64,000 nt of DNA, taken from the NCBI GenBank assembly GCA_963693365.1, contig CAVNZM010000004.1, forward strand, positions 10,230,001 to 10,294,000, read 5' to 3'. This DNA comes from Amoebidium appalachense (lineage: Eukaryota > Ichthyosporea). The notes under the pieces were generated by a model, which did not search any database, had not been told where the DNA came from, and saw only the letters and a list, made by a program, of their open reading frames with translations. Below, piece after piece: positions 1-37,614 of the stretch. The translations under genes were made by a program, and so were the position numbers. Position 1 is the stretch's first letter. Each line of letters starts with the position of its first letter.

Positions 1-50
<50 letters not shown>

Positions 51-55
51 TTCCT

Positions 56-90
<35 letters not shown>

Positions 91-151
91 GCGCCTGTTG
101 TTTTGCTTGTCATTTGTTGTTCTGGTTGATTACCTGTAATCTTCGCTTATT

Positions 152-188
<37 letters not shown>

Positions 189-988
189 TGTGCGGGGTTG
201 CACATACCGGTGTCTACTTTTCTTCTTACTGTTTTTCTCTCCACACACTTCATCTGTCCACTTCTGCATACCCCCTTTCATAGCTATAGACACACTTCAC
301 ACATTGCGTTACGCGCACGCATGCACACACCGCTCTGTTGGCGACAGCTCCCTTGGAACCCATGCGGCATGTTACCCGCCGGCGTAACATAACTCGGACT
401 ATCGGTTTGGCTTTTTTCAAGCCCAAAGCAATGGGTGATACCATATTTCCGGCTGACATCCGGGGGCATAGCTTTCCGTTCGAAGACGATAAAGTTCCGC
501 CCTAGTAAGCGTGTTACTACCCTGCGGCGTGGGTCAAATCTCATATTTTCCCCTCTGATTACGAATTCTGTGGCCTTCGGGACTTAATTCTTTTCAGCTG
601 GTGTAGTATGTTAGCCAGGGAAGTATCGACTTAGGTATCGACGGGGGAGCTTCCTAGAAGCCCCCGTCTCCTGAGTTCCTATCTATATTTTTCTTGCTTC
701 TGCTTACTGCTGCAACTTTAACCCCCGGCCTTTCCCACTGCCCTTGCCTGCATAAGCAACCCTGCTCGTCTCTGATCAAGACGGGTGACCTACTCATGTT
801 CAAGTGAAACAGTATCTGAGTTGGGTTTCGTTAACGAGGGGAATAGGTCGAAACTCGGGTACTGTGGATGACGTGGGCCCCCCCTGAGGATGGGCTCTGC
901 TTATTATGCATACTCTTTATGTATGGCTTGCATTCTGCATCGTGTTATCCGTTTGTTCTTGTGTACTTCGTACTTTTTGACGCATTCA

Positions 989-1021
<33 letters not shown>

Positions 1022-1134
1022 ATCCCCCCCCCCAAATCCCCCCCCTCCCCCCATCAAATACACAATTCTAGCCCCACATCATCACCTTTGCCATTAGGCC
1101 CTCTCCCTCTTCTTTCCTGGTTATCACCATTCAG

Positions 1135-1187
<53 letters not shown>

Positions 1188-1564
1188 CCGCCCTTCCCCC
1201 TCTTCGTCCAACGCTCACTTGTCTCACTTGTCGCCCTTGCCCCCCCCCCCCCCCCCCCCCCCCCTCCCCCCCCCCCCCCCCCTCCGTGCAACCATAAGCA
1301 CAACACTCCTGTATCTTTCGTTTTTTTTAAAAGACATAATTTCTTTCCCTCCTTCCATCTATCATTGCGCTTCGCACACCTCGCCTGTACTCAGCGCTGC
1401 AGGTACTTCTAGTCCCCCCCCCCCCCCCCCCCCCCTCCCCCTCCTCTTCTCCCATCCTTTCCTCCCCTCCCTTTCCCTCCTTCCGTCCTGCCCCCGCACC
1501 CCCCCCCCCCCCCTCCCTCCCTGCGCCCGTTTCTAACCCTCACACACCATCATTTGCATTGCAG
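1..1564. repeat. Ski2 intron: simple repeats
   Basis: Besides the interspersed element at 390-1018, this stretch holds (CT)n at 1-44, poly(T) at 59-89, (GT)n at 153-184 and several C runs, the longest about 50 at 1137-1186. I see no exon upstream of 1565. Confidence 0.7.
390..1018 (+). mobile_element. Interspersed repeat, copy A, ending in poly(C)
   Basis: About 600 bp from TAACTCGGACTATCGG (390) to GACGCATTCAAA (989), followed by a C run. The same sequence recurs with few differences at 37615-38218. Its last ~100 bp recur at 6453-6553, and more diverged parts recur at 11049-11335, 22690-23110 and 46100-46250. No open frame of note. Copies end in C runs, two of them followed by A runs, which suggests a retroposon with an unusual tail. 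The copy lies in an intron of the Ski2 gene. Confidence 0.7.
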
Positions 1565-11732
<10,168 letters not shown>

Positions 11733-12370
11733 CCATGTTGGGACGGGGTGCGAACCCAAGCAGCCCCCCCCCCCCCTCCCCCTCTGTACCTGGTGCCGAT
11801 TCTTCCCTTTCGTCCTCAAAACACGCATACACACTGTCATTTCTACCATGTATATAAAAACCCAGTCCAAAACCATATGCACAAACATCCACACATAAGA
11901 AATCTGTAACATACTGCCCGTTTCGTTGGTTGTGGCTGTGCACCAAAAGGACGATTTGAACTAATGTCAGGTTTCTGGTGACCCCTGCAGTGGCTAGGGT
12001 ACGTCATTTGAGAACTACTGGGTCTTTTTCGACTAATTCGATCCACGAGTTTTAGTATTATTTTGGTTTGTGTTGTGTGTGTGTGCGTGCGTCTGTGCAT
12101 GCATTTGTACCTGCCTGTGTTGTATGTTTTGTCTGAGTGGTGTTGTGTGTGTGTGTGTTGGGGGGGGGGGGGGGGGGGGGGGGGAGGGGGGGGAGGGGGG
12201 GTTGTAAAGAATGAATGACGTGTTTGCTGTGTTTGTTCCCTCTCTTCGAATGGCACGAAGTACTTTATAACAAGATCAATGCACGTGCTTTCAGGATGTA
12301 CTCCTGATGCATTATGATCTAGAATTGTTATGCCTATGCTGATTTGAATCAAGTATTTGTGAGCTATGTA

Positions 12371-12711
12371 ATGGCTCGAAGTCCGTAGTATTTTGACCAG
12401 CTACGTATGTAGAAAAGAAGCACTTCACGATTGTGCTGTTGCCTGCTGCAAATAAAGTCATCGGAAAACACAGCTCGAATGCCTCGAAGCTCGACCCAGG
12501 GTGGCACGAAGGTTTTGCCTTTGCACATATTTTCTCTGGAAGTGTCTTTGGACCCTTTTTGGTATTGCAGCTCGGTGTACGTGGCAACGCCAGCAACTAC
12601 ACACGTACAGCGTTGTATGACACATGTGGATTCAGGCACATGCATATGCACGCACGCACGGTCGCACGCACGCAAGCACGAACACACACACACACACACG
12701 TATACACATAG
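12371..12711 (+). CDS. Unrecognised open frame, possibly an exon
   Basis: An uninterrupted frame of about 110 codons without low complexity in its first 80 residues. It contains KKHFTIVLLPAANKVIGK, FAFAHIFSGSVFGPFLVLQ and RGNASNYTRTALYDTCG, then runs into His/Thr microsatellite translation. It has no in-frame ATG near its start, so if real it would be an internal exon. I do not recognise the sequence. It may simply be a chance frame in the Ski2 3' flank. Confidence 0.2.
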
Positions 12712-12896
12712 ACACCACATGTCACACTAACAGTTTACCGTGTGTGAGGTGTAGCACGTGCGAGGTGTATTCGTGAGAGACTGTGTCTGTTAGTGTGATA
12801 TGTGGTGTGTCACATGATGTGTATACGTGTGTGTGTGTGTAAGTACTGTCTGTACTCTCACAAATGCACCTCGCAGGTGCTACACCTCACACACGG
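12681..12896. repeat. Two interleaved inverted repeats (A-B-A'-B')
   Basis: B (12738-12767) and B' (12867-12896) are reverse complements over 30 bases with one mismatch. A (12711-12733) and A' (12787-12809) are complementary over 23 bases with two mismatches; this pair extends outward through GTATACACAT/ATGTGTATAC and the flanking CA/TG tracts to about 50 bp with a small bulge. The order A-B-A'-B' makes the two stems mutually exclusive at full length. Confidence 0.75.
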
Positions 12897-14019
12897 CAAA
12901 CTGAAAGTGCACACGCCCGCACACCAGCACACCCTCTTCGCCACACGAACACACACAGACGCACGCGCTCGCATGTGCGCACGCCAGGCAACTGCCTGAG
13001 CCAGCCTCAGCGAGGAGGTCTGCTGCGTAGAGGAAGTGAGCCGGATCGATTTAGCTGGATCCCCCAAAACTTGAGTGCTTGGTTGCGAGGGTGCATATCC
13101 AGGCCTGAACACAGTAACCAACACAGTAACACTAATAGGCCAGATAATATGTGTCATACGATGTCTCGTTTGTTCATAAGTAAAGGGAAAGTGTTGAGGA
13201 TCATGACAGATTTACCGTACTGTCAATACAGGGATTTAAGATTTTTCAGTGTAGGGATTCTACCACTATTTTTTGTAGGGGTTCCAGCCAAGAAAAACTG
13301 CCGCGCAGCCGCGCGCGCAATATGGGAAAAGTCCTGCACGCATTGCATGTATGAAGACGCGGATCCGTGCACAAGGGCATGGCCAACACCATTAGGTATT
13401 AGGTCTAAGGGGCGTTTTTTAAAGCTATTAGCTAAATACGCAACATACTGTACTGCACACGCGGAAATGGATAGACAAAATTCCCGTGCGGGCCGTGGTT
13501 GAAATATTGAATATTTTGGTCGGGTTTTCCAAACCCACCTTGGGAGGTTTTGGGGTCTTCAAACCACCCTCTCAACCAATCAATTCAGCGACATGTGTTA
13601 CGCAAAGGATCTATGGAATGTGGTCTGTGGCAAAAAAAAGGTGACTCAGAGCCCGTAGTCGAGGTGTACCTGTACAGAGTTTTTCGCAGGGGGAAAGAGA
13701 GAAAAAACGTTTCCATCTGGCCTATGCAAACACATAACGGCTGCAGAATCACGGAAGGCATTACAAGAACTATCTGAGCAATTTTTTTCGCCAACAAACA
13801 TACCATAAAAGCTGAGATAGAGCCGAGCTTGGTTTGGTTGCACAACTGTCAAGAGCGTGGAGAGGCTGGAAAGGCTCGCACTCCTGTCAGTCAGAGATTT
13901 TCTTGCTCAAAGCAGAATTTTTTCCTTACATATAAAGCTCTCGGAGCTATTCAGCACAGTTCGCCTGAATCACGCTTACTCCAAAGGCAAGACTTAAGGC
14001 GTGCAGCAACCCGAAGACT

Positions 14020-29262
<15,243 letters not shown>

Positions 29263-29306
29263 TATTAGTCTGGTGTCCGTGTGTGTGTGGGGGTGAGGAG
29301 ACGGGG

Positions 29307-29341
<35 letters not shown>

Positions 29342-29640
29342 CTAGTACTTGACAGGGGATGTTTGGTTATGTATGTATATTAATATTATATTTAGTGTGC
29401 ACACAGCTCGCGCGCACGCACATCACACAGGTCTGTATACTTAGTGCATTGGTTTTCATGTGTATATGTAAATTACGCTCTACACGGCCTCATTACTATG
29501 TGGCCCCTGCCACCGTGACCGTCGGCTTTGCCCATGATTCTCTGTCATATCTGTATAAACTGAAAAAACACCACGTATCATCAGTGGCAATACGTGCAAT
29601 GTGTAGACTTGCATTTCGAATTCGTCCGAGGAATATTAAT

Positions 29641-29646
29641 AATAAA
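29641..29646 (+). promoter_or_regulatory. Candidate polyadenylation signal AATAAA
   Basis: Lies 379 nt after the metalloproteinase stop in an AT-rich stretch (GAATATTAATAATAAAGTAA). It is the first good AATAAA after the gene. Position only; no transcript evidence. Confidence 0.4.
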
Positions 29647-29942
29647 GTAAAAGATTCTTAAATGACACGCACAGGTGTCCTATTACCTATGTAGGCCTAC
29701 AATTCAGGAGGCGTTTGATAATCGGATCCAGCTGAGCATCCATCATTTTCTTCTTACTCTTCTTTCAAGTATTTTTTGATTGTCGCTGTGCAAGGGTCTG
29801 TGTGTGTGTGTGTGTGTGTGTGCTACACAGTGTCTGTGTCTGCCTGTGTCTATGTCAGGACCGTGTGTGTGCACATGCGCCATACATTGAATGTGGGCCG
29901 AAGTAGGTGCGCACGTGATGGGGACCGGGAGGAAAAGGGGTC

Positions 29943-29976
<34 letters not shown>

Positions 29977-30016
29977 GAAGGCGGCCCACCACCGGCTTCC
30001 TGTGGCAAGGGGGTCT

Positions 30017-30057
<41 letters not shown>

Positions 30058-30499
30058 CCCTCCCCCCCCCCCCTCCCCCCCCCCCCCCCCCCCCCCCTCC
30101 CCCCCCCCCCCCCCCCCCCCCCCCGCCCCGGCCCCGACGATGGTTTTATGCGATTTATTTATATCCGTTTATCCTCGATCACTAGCAACTGCATGTACAG
30201 TGGCACACATCATTTCAATTCCGTGACATTGAAGTGCTGGCTAATTAGAACGAAAATACTTAAGTTGGTGGTGGTGATAGTGGTGACAATGTGGTGACGT
30301 GTGTGTTTGTGGGGTGGGTGGATGGGAAAGGTGGGGGTGGGAGAGAGAGATGTGTGAAAGGCCTAGGCACCGTCAGACCCCCGGGGAGGAGCTATATTAT
30401 TCACATTAAGGGCCTTTTATTAGAAAGAGGGTGGGGGGTTACCACTCTGAAACATCACTATCGAGACACAAAACTATGCACTGCTTGAAGTAGGTGTTA

Positions 30500-32740
30500 A
30501 GTTGCTAGTATACCAGCAGAAGCACCACAGCATGGTATGCCTCAGAGAGCCCAGTTGCAGCATGAGCCATCCCCAAACAACCCTCGGTGTTGGCCCTTGT
30601 TGCGGTGCAGCTGGAGGCATTACAGACACTCAAAGCACAGAGCCATGGAGAGCCAGAGCAAATGAACACCACTTCGGGCACGGGTGGGGCTGGCACGCAG
30701 GGCACTGCCCTAAGGCCGTGTGCGTGTGCGCCATAACTGCATGCTGGGGTGGTGATGGGGCCATGAAACGTTGTGCTGCAAACCTACCTGAAGTTTCTTG
30801 TCGGGACTGGCCAACATCACTTTCGTTCCATGTCATCGAGGCTCAATAGAAGATGCTTCAGCCAGAGTATCCTTGGCTTCACGAAGCTTCCTTGGTTAAG
30901 GTGCACACTCCAGGGCCTGCAATATCTGAAGGAGCTTGACGAGAAGCCTCCTTTAGCTTGGCTGAGATCACTCTGGCAGCAGTCCTTGTGCGTGTAGGGC
31001 TGGATCGTGCAGTTGCCTGTGTCCCATAGCGGTTGCAGGAACCACTGTTTGTGGGGGTGTAGGTGTCAGCAACAGCATGCAGGGGCGACAAGACCATGGC
31101 CCAGCATCCCATGGACGCAACAGCAGACGGAATAGGCGTGCGTGCGTAACAGGGGCCCAGCAACGTGCGTGTTACGACGAGATACCATCAACCCATGATC
31201 AACGCAACAATTCCTGGTTTGATCCACCACCAGGGCGTGCGCAGGCAGTGGGGACACGAGTGGCCATGCGAGCAGAAGTTTCCAACACCACATTGAATTT
31301 ATCCAAGGGCTTTGGTTGGAAACTTACTGCCCCTTGCAACACCAAACCAACCCTCTCGATACCCAGCTGCTTTTCCTTCCCCCGACCCATGCAAGGAAAT
31401 GCTAGCTGGAATGCATGGGTACGGTCCCCTCTGCAGCACTAAGCACACGGCACCAACCACAACGCAACATGCCCACCACAGCCACGGGGCTGGCCGAGAC
31501 ACTCAAAGCGCCACCGAGCCATGAAGGGCCAGAGCAAAGGAACAACACAACGGGCACGGGGAAGGGTAGTCGCTGGGCACTGGACTAAGACCGTGTGAGT
31601 GTGCGCCATAAGGAGGTGTGGGTGGCCGTGATGGGGCCACGGGACGTTGTGCTGCAAACCAACCTGACTCTCGCCCCCGGGGCCCCCGGGGCTGGCCACA
31701 TGAGTTTCGTACGACGACTGGAGCTGTTTCCAGAGTATCGTGGTCCAAAATAGAAAGGAGTACTGTACGGGGCAGAGAGCTCAGTCCTGCCTACAGCTAG
31801 CTCCGGCTGCTCAAGACACAAGCTGCTTGGACAGAAAGTAGCCACTTGTACGCATCACCCCTGCCAGGACTTGGAGCACCTGAGGGCATACGGGGTACAG
31901 CCTACGCCGTGCCAACACAGCCCTCGTGTTGGCACTCGTTGAAAGGCTGCAGGCAGCATTCCAAGGCACAAGTGTGTGTAGGGCTGCGCCGTGGGGGTTG
32001 CCGGTATCCTTCCGTTGGAACCACCATCTGTAGGGGTGTAGGTGTCAGCAACAGCATGCGGGGCGACCAAGACCATGGACCAGCAGCCCTAGGGATACAC
32101 AGTCAGACGGACTGAAGTGTGTGCATGCCCAAGGGCCCAGCAACGTGTGAGTTCCGTAATCAAGCCACCAGCGCAACAAAAACCATCAACGCAACAATGC
32201 CTGGTCTGCTCTATGACCAGGGGGTGTGCAGGGAGTGCAGATGGGGACACGAGTGGCCATGCAGACAGATAGACACGAGTGGCCATGCAGACAGATATCC
32301 AACAATCAGTGAGTGAATCCACTGATTTTTCAGCCAGCTTGCTACATTTCACTACACCAACATCAACGCTAATGCTGCCCAGCTGCTTTTCCTTCCCCCG
32401 TCACAAGCAGCTGCTCTTCCTTCCCCCGACACAAGCAAGGAAGTGCTAGCTGGACTGCATGATCACTGGTCCCCTCTGCAGCACAAAGCACACGCACCAA
32501 CCACAACGCAACATGCCCACCACAGCCACTGGGCTGGCCGAGACACTCAAAGCACCACCGAGCCATGAAGAGCCAGAGCTAAGGAACACCACAACAGGCA
32601 CGGGTGGGGGTGGCAGCAGACCACTAGGCCGTGTGAAAGTGCGTCATAAGGGGGTGTGTGGGTACTGGTAGAGGGCAACCGGACGTGTGCGGCAAACCTA
32701 CCTGACTCTTTGTAAAGTCCCGTCGAGGCTAGGCACCTGC
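30500..32740. repeat. Degenerate tandem array, unit about 0.9-1.0 kb
   Basis: A segment around ACTCAAAGC...AGCCATG(G/A)AGAGCCAGAGC recurs at about 30628, 31501 and 32545. A second segment, AGGTGTCAGCAACAGCATGC, recurs at about 31061 and 32040. Between them GGGCACGGG, CGTGTG...GCGCCATAA and TGCTGCAAACC also repeat in order. That gives about 2.3 copies, spacing 0.87-1.04 kb, with many substitutions and indels. Function unknown. Confidence 0.7.
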
Positions 32741-32744
32741 TGCA

Positions 32745-32965
32745 GCTGATTAACCATCATCGCTGCCCCAGGCTGTAGCTGCTTGGCTAACCATCATCGC
32801 TGGCCCAGGCTGTAGCTGCTTGGCTAACCATCATCTTCGATGGCCCAGGCGGTAGCTGGTTGGTTCCCCATCATCATGGCTGGCCCAGGCTGTAGCTGCT
32901 TGGCTAACCATCATCGCTGGCCCAGGCTGTAGCTGCTTGGCTACCCATCCTCGCTGACCCAGGCT
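32745..32965. repeat. 37-bp minisatellite, about six units
   Basis: Unit: GGCTAACCATCATCGCTGGC followed by CCAGGCTGTAGCTGCTT. Copies are near-perfect, with two diverged units in the middle (GATGGCCCAGGCGGTAGCTGG and the following unit). It caps the right end of the 1-kb array. Confidence 0.85.
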
Positions 32966-33362
32966 CTGGCACCACATGCCGCCATGTTGATGCAGACCGA
33001 CACCGTTGTCTTGTAGGACGTCATCATTGTTGTAGACGCCTACGCCTTGTTGTACCGTTGTAGTGTTGTAGCCACAATGTTGTGGTTTGTCGAGCTAGCG
33101 AAGCCGAGTGTTAGTCTGATGGCTGGGGGCCGCGTTATATACCCGAGGCCCTCCTCTGAACGAGAAGTAAACATGTCAAGAACATGCCCAACCATACGAC
33201 CAGTGCTCAGATGATAAGATTCAGGAAAAAATATGGTGGTCTGAGACTCCAAATTCCAAAATCCTATTTTTAGTGGTCTATGTTTAGTAGCTCTCGATAT
33301 TCTCGGTCTGTCGTAAGCATCACTAGGCTAACCCCTCTCTCTCTCTAAACTCCAGAGCTCTC

Positions 33363-33545
33363 TCAGCTCCCTTCCTCCCTCCCTCCCTCCCTCCCTCCCT
33401 CCCTCCCTCCCTCCCTCCCCCCTCCCTCCCTCCCCCCTCCCTCCCTCTCTCCCTCTCTCCCTCCCTCCCTCCCTCTCTCGCTCCCTCCCCCCTCCCTCCC
33501 TCCCTCCCTCCCCCCCCCCCCTCTCTCTCCCCCCCCCCCCCCCAC
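33363..33545. repeat. CCCT/CCCTCT polypyrimidine tract
   Basis: Tandem CCCT units with C runs and a CT stretch. Purine-rich on the other strand; Arg/Glu/Gly frames there are artefacts. Confidence 0.9.
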
Positions 33546-35031
33546 CACCTCTCTCTCTCTCTCTCTCTGTGTGTGTGAGTGTGTGTCTTCAGATTCCGGG
33601 CAGTAAAGTTGTCGTGCATGTGATGGTGAAGGTGCACTACTATGTAGCAGTAGATGACTGTTTCCAAACAATGCCCTAGAACAGTTTAGAGAGGGTGACT
33701 CAAACCTAGCCATATTGAGTTGTCGCAACGACCACACTCAGCGCATGTTGAACGTTCCGTATGGCCGTTGGTGTTTGCTTTGATGATGAGGGTCATTCTC
33801 TGCCCAACCCTGATTGGTATACTTGCTGACAATAAAGCATAACAGACACCCAGACACTAGCACCGGCACACATACCTTTGCAACTAAAGTTGAGCCTCAG
33901 GCCGTCGGGGAGGCCTGGGGTGGGGGGGGGGGGGGGGGGGGGGGGGGGGAAGGGGATAAACGAGCTGATCAATAAGGGTAGGTTTGAGTTCTGTGGCGAA
34001 CTTCGGGGAATGCCTGAATTGAATCGGTAGTAAGCTATATGCAAGGAAGTAGTCACGAGTTGATGGAGAAAAGAGGGTTGTGAGTAGAGGGTATATATAT
34101 AAGGGAAAGGTGAAGGCCGTGTCCCTCCCTCCCCCCCCCCCCCCCCCCCAAGGCCCAAAAGGTCTCCTCATCTCCACATGAGATAAGTAGGCCTCCCCCT
34201 CCCCTTCCCCCCTCCCCCCGCCCGCCTCTCGCACTTGCTTCACAAAGCAAGCACAGCCTACTTGGTTGTTCACGGCATTAGGCACCTCCTTTCGGGTAAT
34301 GGCTGGAGGGATATGCCAAACAATAGCCGCAGCTACGCCGAAGGTAGAGATAGTCAGCACATAATCTGGCCCATTCCTGCAACCGAAGAATTTGCAACTC
34401 AAACCTTCCTTGCGCGTGCAAGAATTCCCAGTGTGTTCTTTTTTCCTTTCCACGGTGCATGAGGCCCGTAAACTGCACGCAGGCCTACGTTCCTTTTAAG
34501 TGTGACCTTGCTCGCCCCTTCGTAACACCTGCAGCTCTGTTCTGCACCACCTGTATGCCGCATGAGGGATGGCCCCACGAGAGCGCTGCCCGTGCACTGT
34601 CCGGCTGCAGAGTCGAGTGGCAAATCCTGTGCTTGCCAGGGACTCACCAAGCAGCTGCTGAGGGAGCCCGAGCTCTTCAAGTATTTTTAAAACACAACCT
34701 TTGCTCAAGCTTGGTAGGTCTCGTCAACCAAGGTGATCTTTTATTCTATCACGCATGTGTATTAAGGTGCACGCGACTCTACCTGTGAAACATGCTCTTT
34801 GATTGTGCACTTTCTTGCAAATGTGCATACAATAGACGTATGGTGTTTTGCATTGAATTCGGAAAGCCTTGAAAGGAGGTTCCAACGGTTCCGAGCTTCA
34901 TGAGCTAAGCTACGTACACAAGGCTGGCAGAGGACATGGTGTCTGGTTAGTCATCGGATAATTTCAGAAGTTCCCGGCGTGCTTTGAGGGTAATGGTATA
35001 CGTAGGAGACGGGGCTGGAGGTGGGGAGAAG

Positions 35032-35070
<39 letters not shown>

Positions 35071-35369
35071 GGGGTGGAGGGGGAGGGGAATGGAACGTCC
35101 ACAACTTAAGACGTCCACACAGACATACACGCGTACTCACACACGCCAACATCATACAGCACACTGCAGGTCTTGCAGGCCGCCCTCAATATAAGGCTCG
35201 TTTTGGGGCTCGATTATAGATTTTAAGCTGTGAAGGCTCAGTTGGAAATAGTACTGTATCATGCCAGCTGGAAATAATATTGTATTCAGTACTTATCACT
35301 GTGATGTATCCCTCTCTAGCTTGAAAGTTGTGACTCCCTCTCAAGGCCCTAGAGGCCTTCTGCTCAAGG

Positions 35370-35437
35370 CCTCCTACTCTGTCAGATCTAGAGTAGGAGG
35401 ACTCAGTGGCCGCCTTGCTCCTGAGGCCTCCTACTCT
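35370..35437 (+). repeat. Perfect 11-bp hairpin with a competing arm
   Basis: CCTCCTACTCT (35370-35380), a 9-nt loop, then AGAGTAGGAGG (35390-35400). A second CCTCCTACTCT lies at 35427-35437 and can pair with the same right arm. No coding context. Confidence 0.8.
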
Positions 35438-36425
35438 GACACTCCTCTTCCTTGCTCCTGCTGCAGAGGTCTGGCTTTTCTGAGGTGCGCGCCAAAACTA
35501 ATTTACCTAAAAAAGGCAAGTGCGTTCGAAACTATGCGGCAGGAACGTAACAGGGTAACAATTCTATGTATGTGAAATAACCTAAAAATACGACATAATT
35601 CTGGTTTGTCCCCCTTTCCGCACGAATATAGGCCCCATCAATGGTGTTTCGGAAAATGAATCCTGCAGAAGTTAGGTCATTTCCTACCCTAAACAAAACA
35701 GAGGCAAAGCCATCCCTGCAGCGCAAGGCCTTTCTTTCAGAGCGCTGCAGCTGTTAACGTTTGCTTCATGTTTCCGAGTAGTTGATGGGTTCAATAAATG
35801 TACAGATATCTGTGTGTAGCTAAGGTTTAAAGTATACCTACATACACCTAGCAATGCATGTGGCTATTGAGAGTGCCACCACAATTCCCACTCCGTAAGT
35901 CAGAGTGACACAACAATACTGTGATACTATAGCAGGAGGCTGAATCTGTAAGGGAGAGAAGGGTACCCACTAAGCCCCACAACTGCATGGTCTGTCATAC
36001 TCTTTCTTTTTAATAGTCGAATTGCAGATTTTGTAATAAACCACCTTATTTTAAAAAAATTCATTAGAAAGTTGAAGCAGGCATCTTCTACGCAAGAACA
36101 TTCAATCACAGAACACAGGCGATGAAGATCTTATTCACATTCCCCTAACCCAACCGTAATAGCTGCCCACCTACATTTCCAGCCGGGAAAGTTATCAAAG
36201 CTGGTGTTGATGGCGGGCCGTGAAGAAAATGGATAAAATACTCGGCAGTTTCTTCCGCCCACAGGTACTTCCTTTGCCCCTCCCGTAAACTTTCGTCCGC
36301 TCGCCAGCCAACCAAGCAGATCTTGTGGCCATGTGCCAACTCACCCTTCGTAGGCCTCTCTACTGTAACAAGAAAGCTCTCACGCCTCTTGAGTCCCCAC
36401 CGATCTTTCCTTTCCATGTCCTTCC

Positions 36426-36461
<36 letters not shown>

Positions 36462-36714
36462 CTCCCTGTCCCCCTGCACACCCATTCAACAACTTCCTCG
36501 CTCCTCCCCTAATCTACCTGTTCCATCACGTGTCTATGGGGAATGAAATGCAGGCACACTTCATAATTCAGGTCTCTTGTTAGGCATTTTCTCATGTGTG
36601 CTAAACATGGTGACAACCTTCCTAACTCACACTGGAACCAGTTATAGCTACTAGATTTGCACATGGGCTGACCATACATCTAGAGGTACTAACAAGGGCA
36701 CTGCTGTTTTCTAG

Positions 36715-36750
36715 GAGGGGGAGGAAGCTGCAGGCACGGAATCTAGCAAG
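36715..36750 (+). CDS. Candidate upstream VPS50 exon
   Basis: TTTTCTAG|...|GTATCC brackets 36 nt in phase 0-0 encoding EGEEAAGTESSK. It would join exon 39422 in frame and give an acidic N-terminal extension. It has no independent support, and the start codon would still lie upstream. Confidence 0.2.
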
Positions 36751-37343
36751 GTATCCTTCTTTCCAAAAAAAAAAAATGGGGGAGGAGGGGGGTTGGCCGA
36801 CGCCCGGAGGGGGGGAGGGGGGGGGAGGGGGGGGGGGAGTGAGAAAGAACTAGGCAGGGTGTGTATCAATCACACACATCGTAGCACGCCACAGACTGCC
36901 TCGAAAGTGACGCTAGAGTTCTACAGACCTTCAACTACACCCCCCCCCCCATCCCCATCCCCGCCCCCCCTCCACCCTCCATGCACCCCTTGTCAACCAC
37001 GTTCCTCGAATCTTGTTGGGCTCTGTTTCTCTTTCTCACGCTTGCTCAGCAGTTACAATACACCTGCCAGGCCTTTTGTTTCCGTACTCCTGTCCCCCCT
37101 CTCTTCCTTTTCATTCAGCCAATTTCCTTCCCATCTTGAATGCCTTCTGGTTTGCCTCGCCCCAGTATATGGCACAATCCCTCAACCACATCTAACTCCG
37201 CCAGCACCCCCCCCCTCCCCCCACATACACACCACCACCACCCTCTCAACCCAAAAAGAAAGAAAGAAACGGAGAACGAAAGAAAAACAAACAAAGAAAG
37301 AAAGATCTGCGGCACGCGCGCGCCCTCGGGCGCGTGCGCGCGC

Positions 37344-37421
<78 letters not shown>

Positions 37422-37614
37422 GTTTCTCCCCCCTCACACACTCAGACATTTTCTCCTCTTTCTCTCTCTCTCACTTTCTCTCTCTCTCCTTCCCCTCTTC
37501 CCTCCCTCGTCTCTCTGTCACACATACACACACACACACCCATTCTATCCCCCCCCCCCTCCCCCCCCCCCTCCCCCCCCCTCTCTCTATCTCTCTTCCC
37601 CCCCCCTCCCCTCC

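Larger units (their letters stand above)
11733..14019. other. Intergenic region between Ski2 and the metalloproteinase
   Basis: This holds the 3' flank of Ski2 and the 5' flank of the next gene. AATAAA occurs at 12451-12456, far (about 720 nt) from the Ski2 stop. Interleaved inverted repeats lie at 12681-12896. An unrecognised open frame lies at 12371-12711. Nothing that looks like a typical promoter stands out before 14020; CCAAT occurs at about 13576. Confidence 0.5.
29263..36714. other. Gene-poor region between the metalloproteinase and VPS50
   Basis: No exon could be supported. Contents: poly(G)/poly(C) blocks at 29310-29340, 29945-29975 and 30018-30124; a degenerate ~1-kb tandem array and 37-bp minisatellite (30500-32965); a CCCT-rich tract (33368-33545); poly(G) at 33919-33949 and 35034-35069; a stable hairpin at 35370-35400. 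Open frames of 60-120 codons occur but show no recognisable protein. Confidence 0.6.

Noticed and set aside
847-857. GGTCGAAACTC in the interspersed element as a tRNA-like B box
   Set aside because: One base short of the B-box consensus, and no convincing A box at the right distance; not enough to call a Pol III SINE.
868-1536. Poly-Pro and poly-Gly frames across C and G runs
   Set aside because: Homopolymer translation. They cross intron sequence and known splice sites and have no complex residues.
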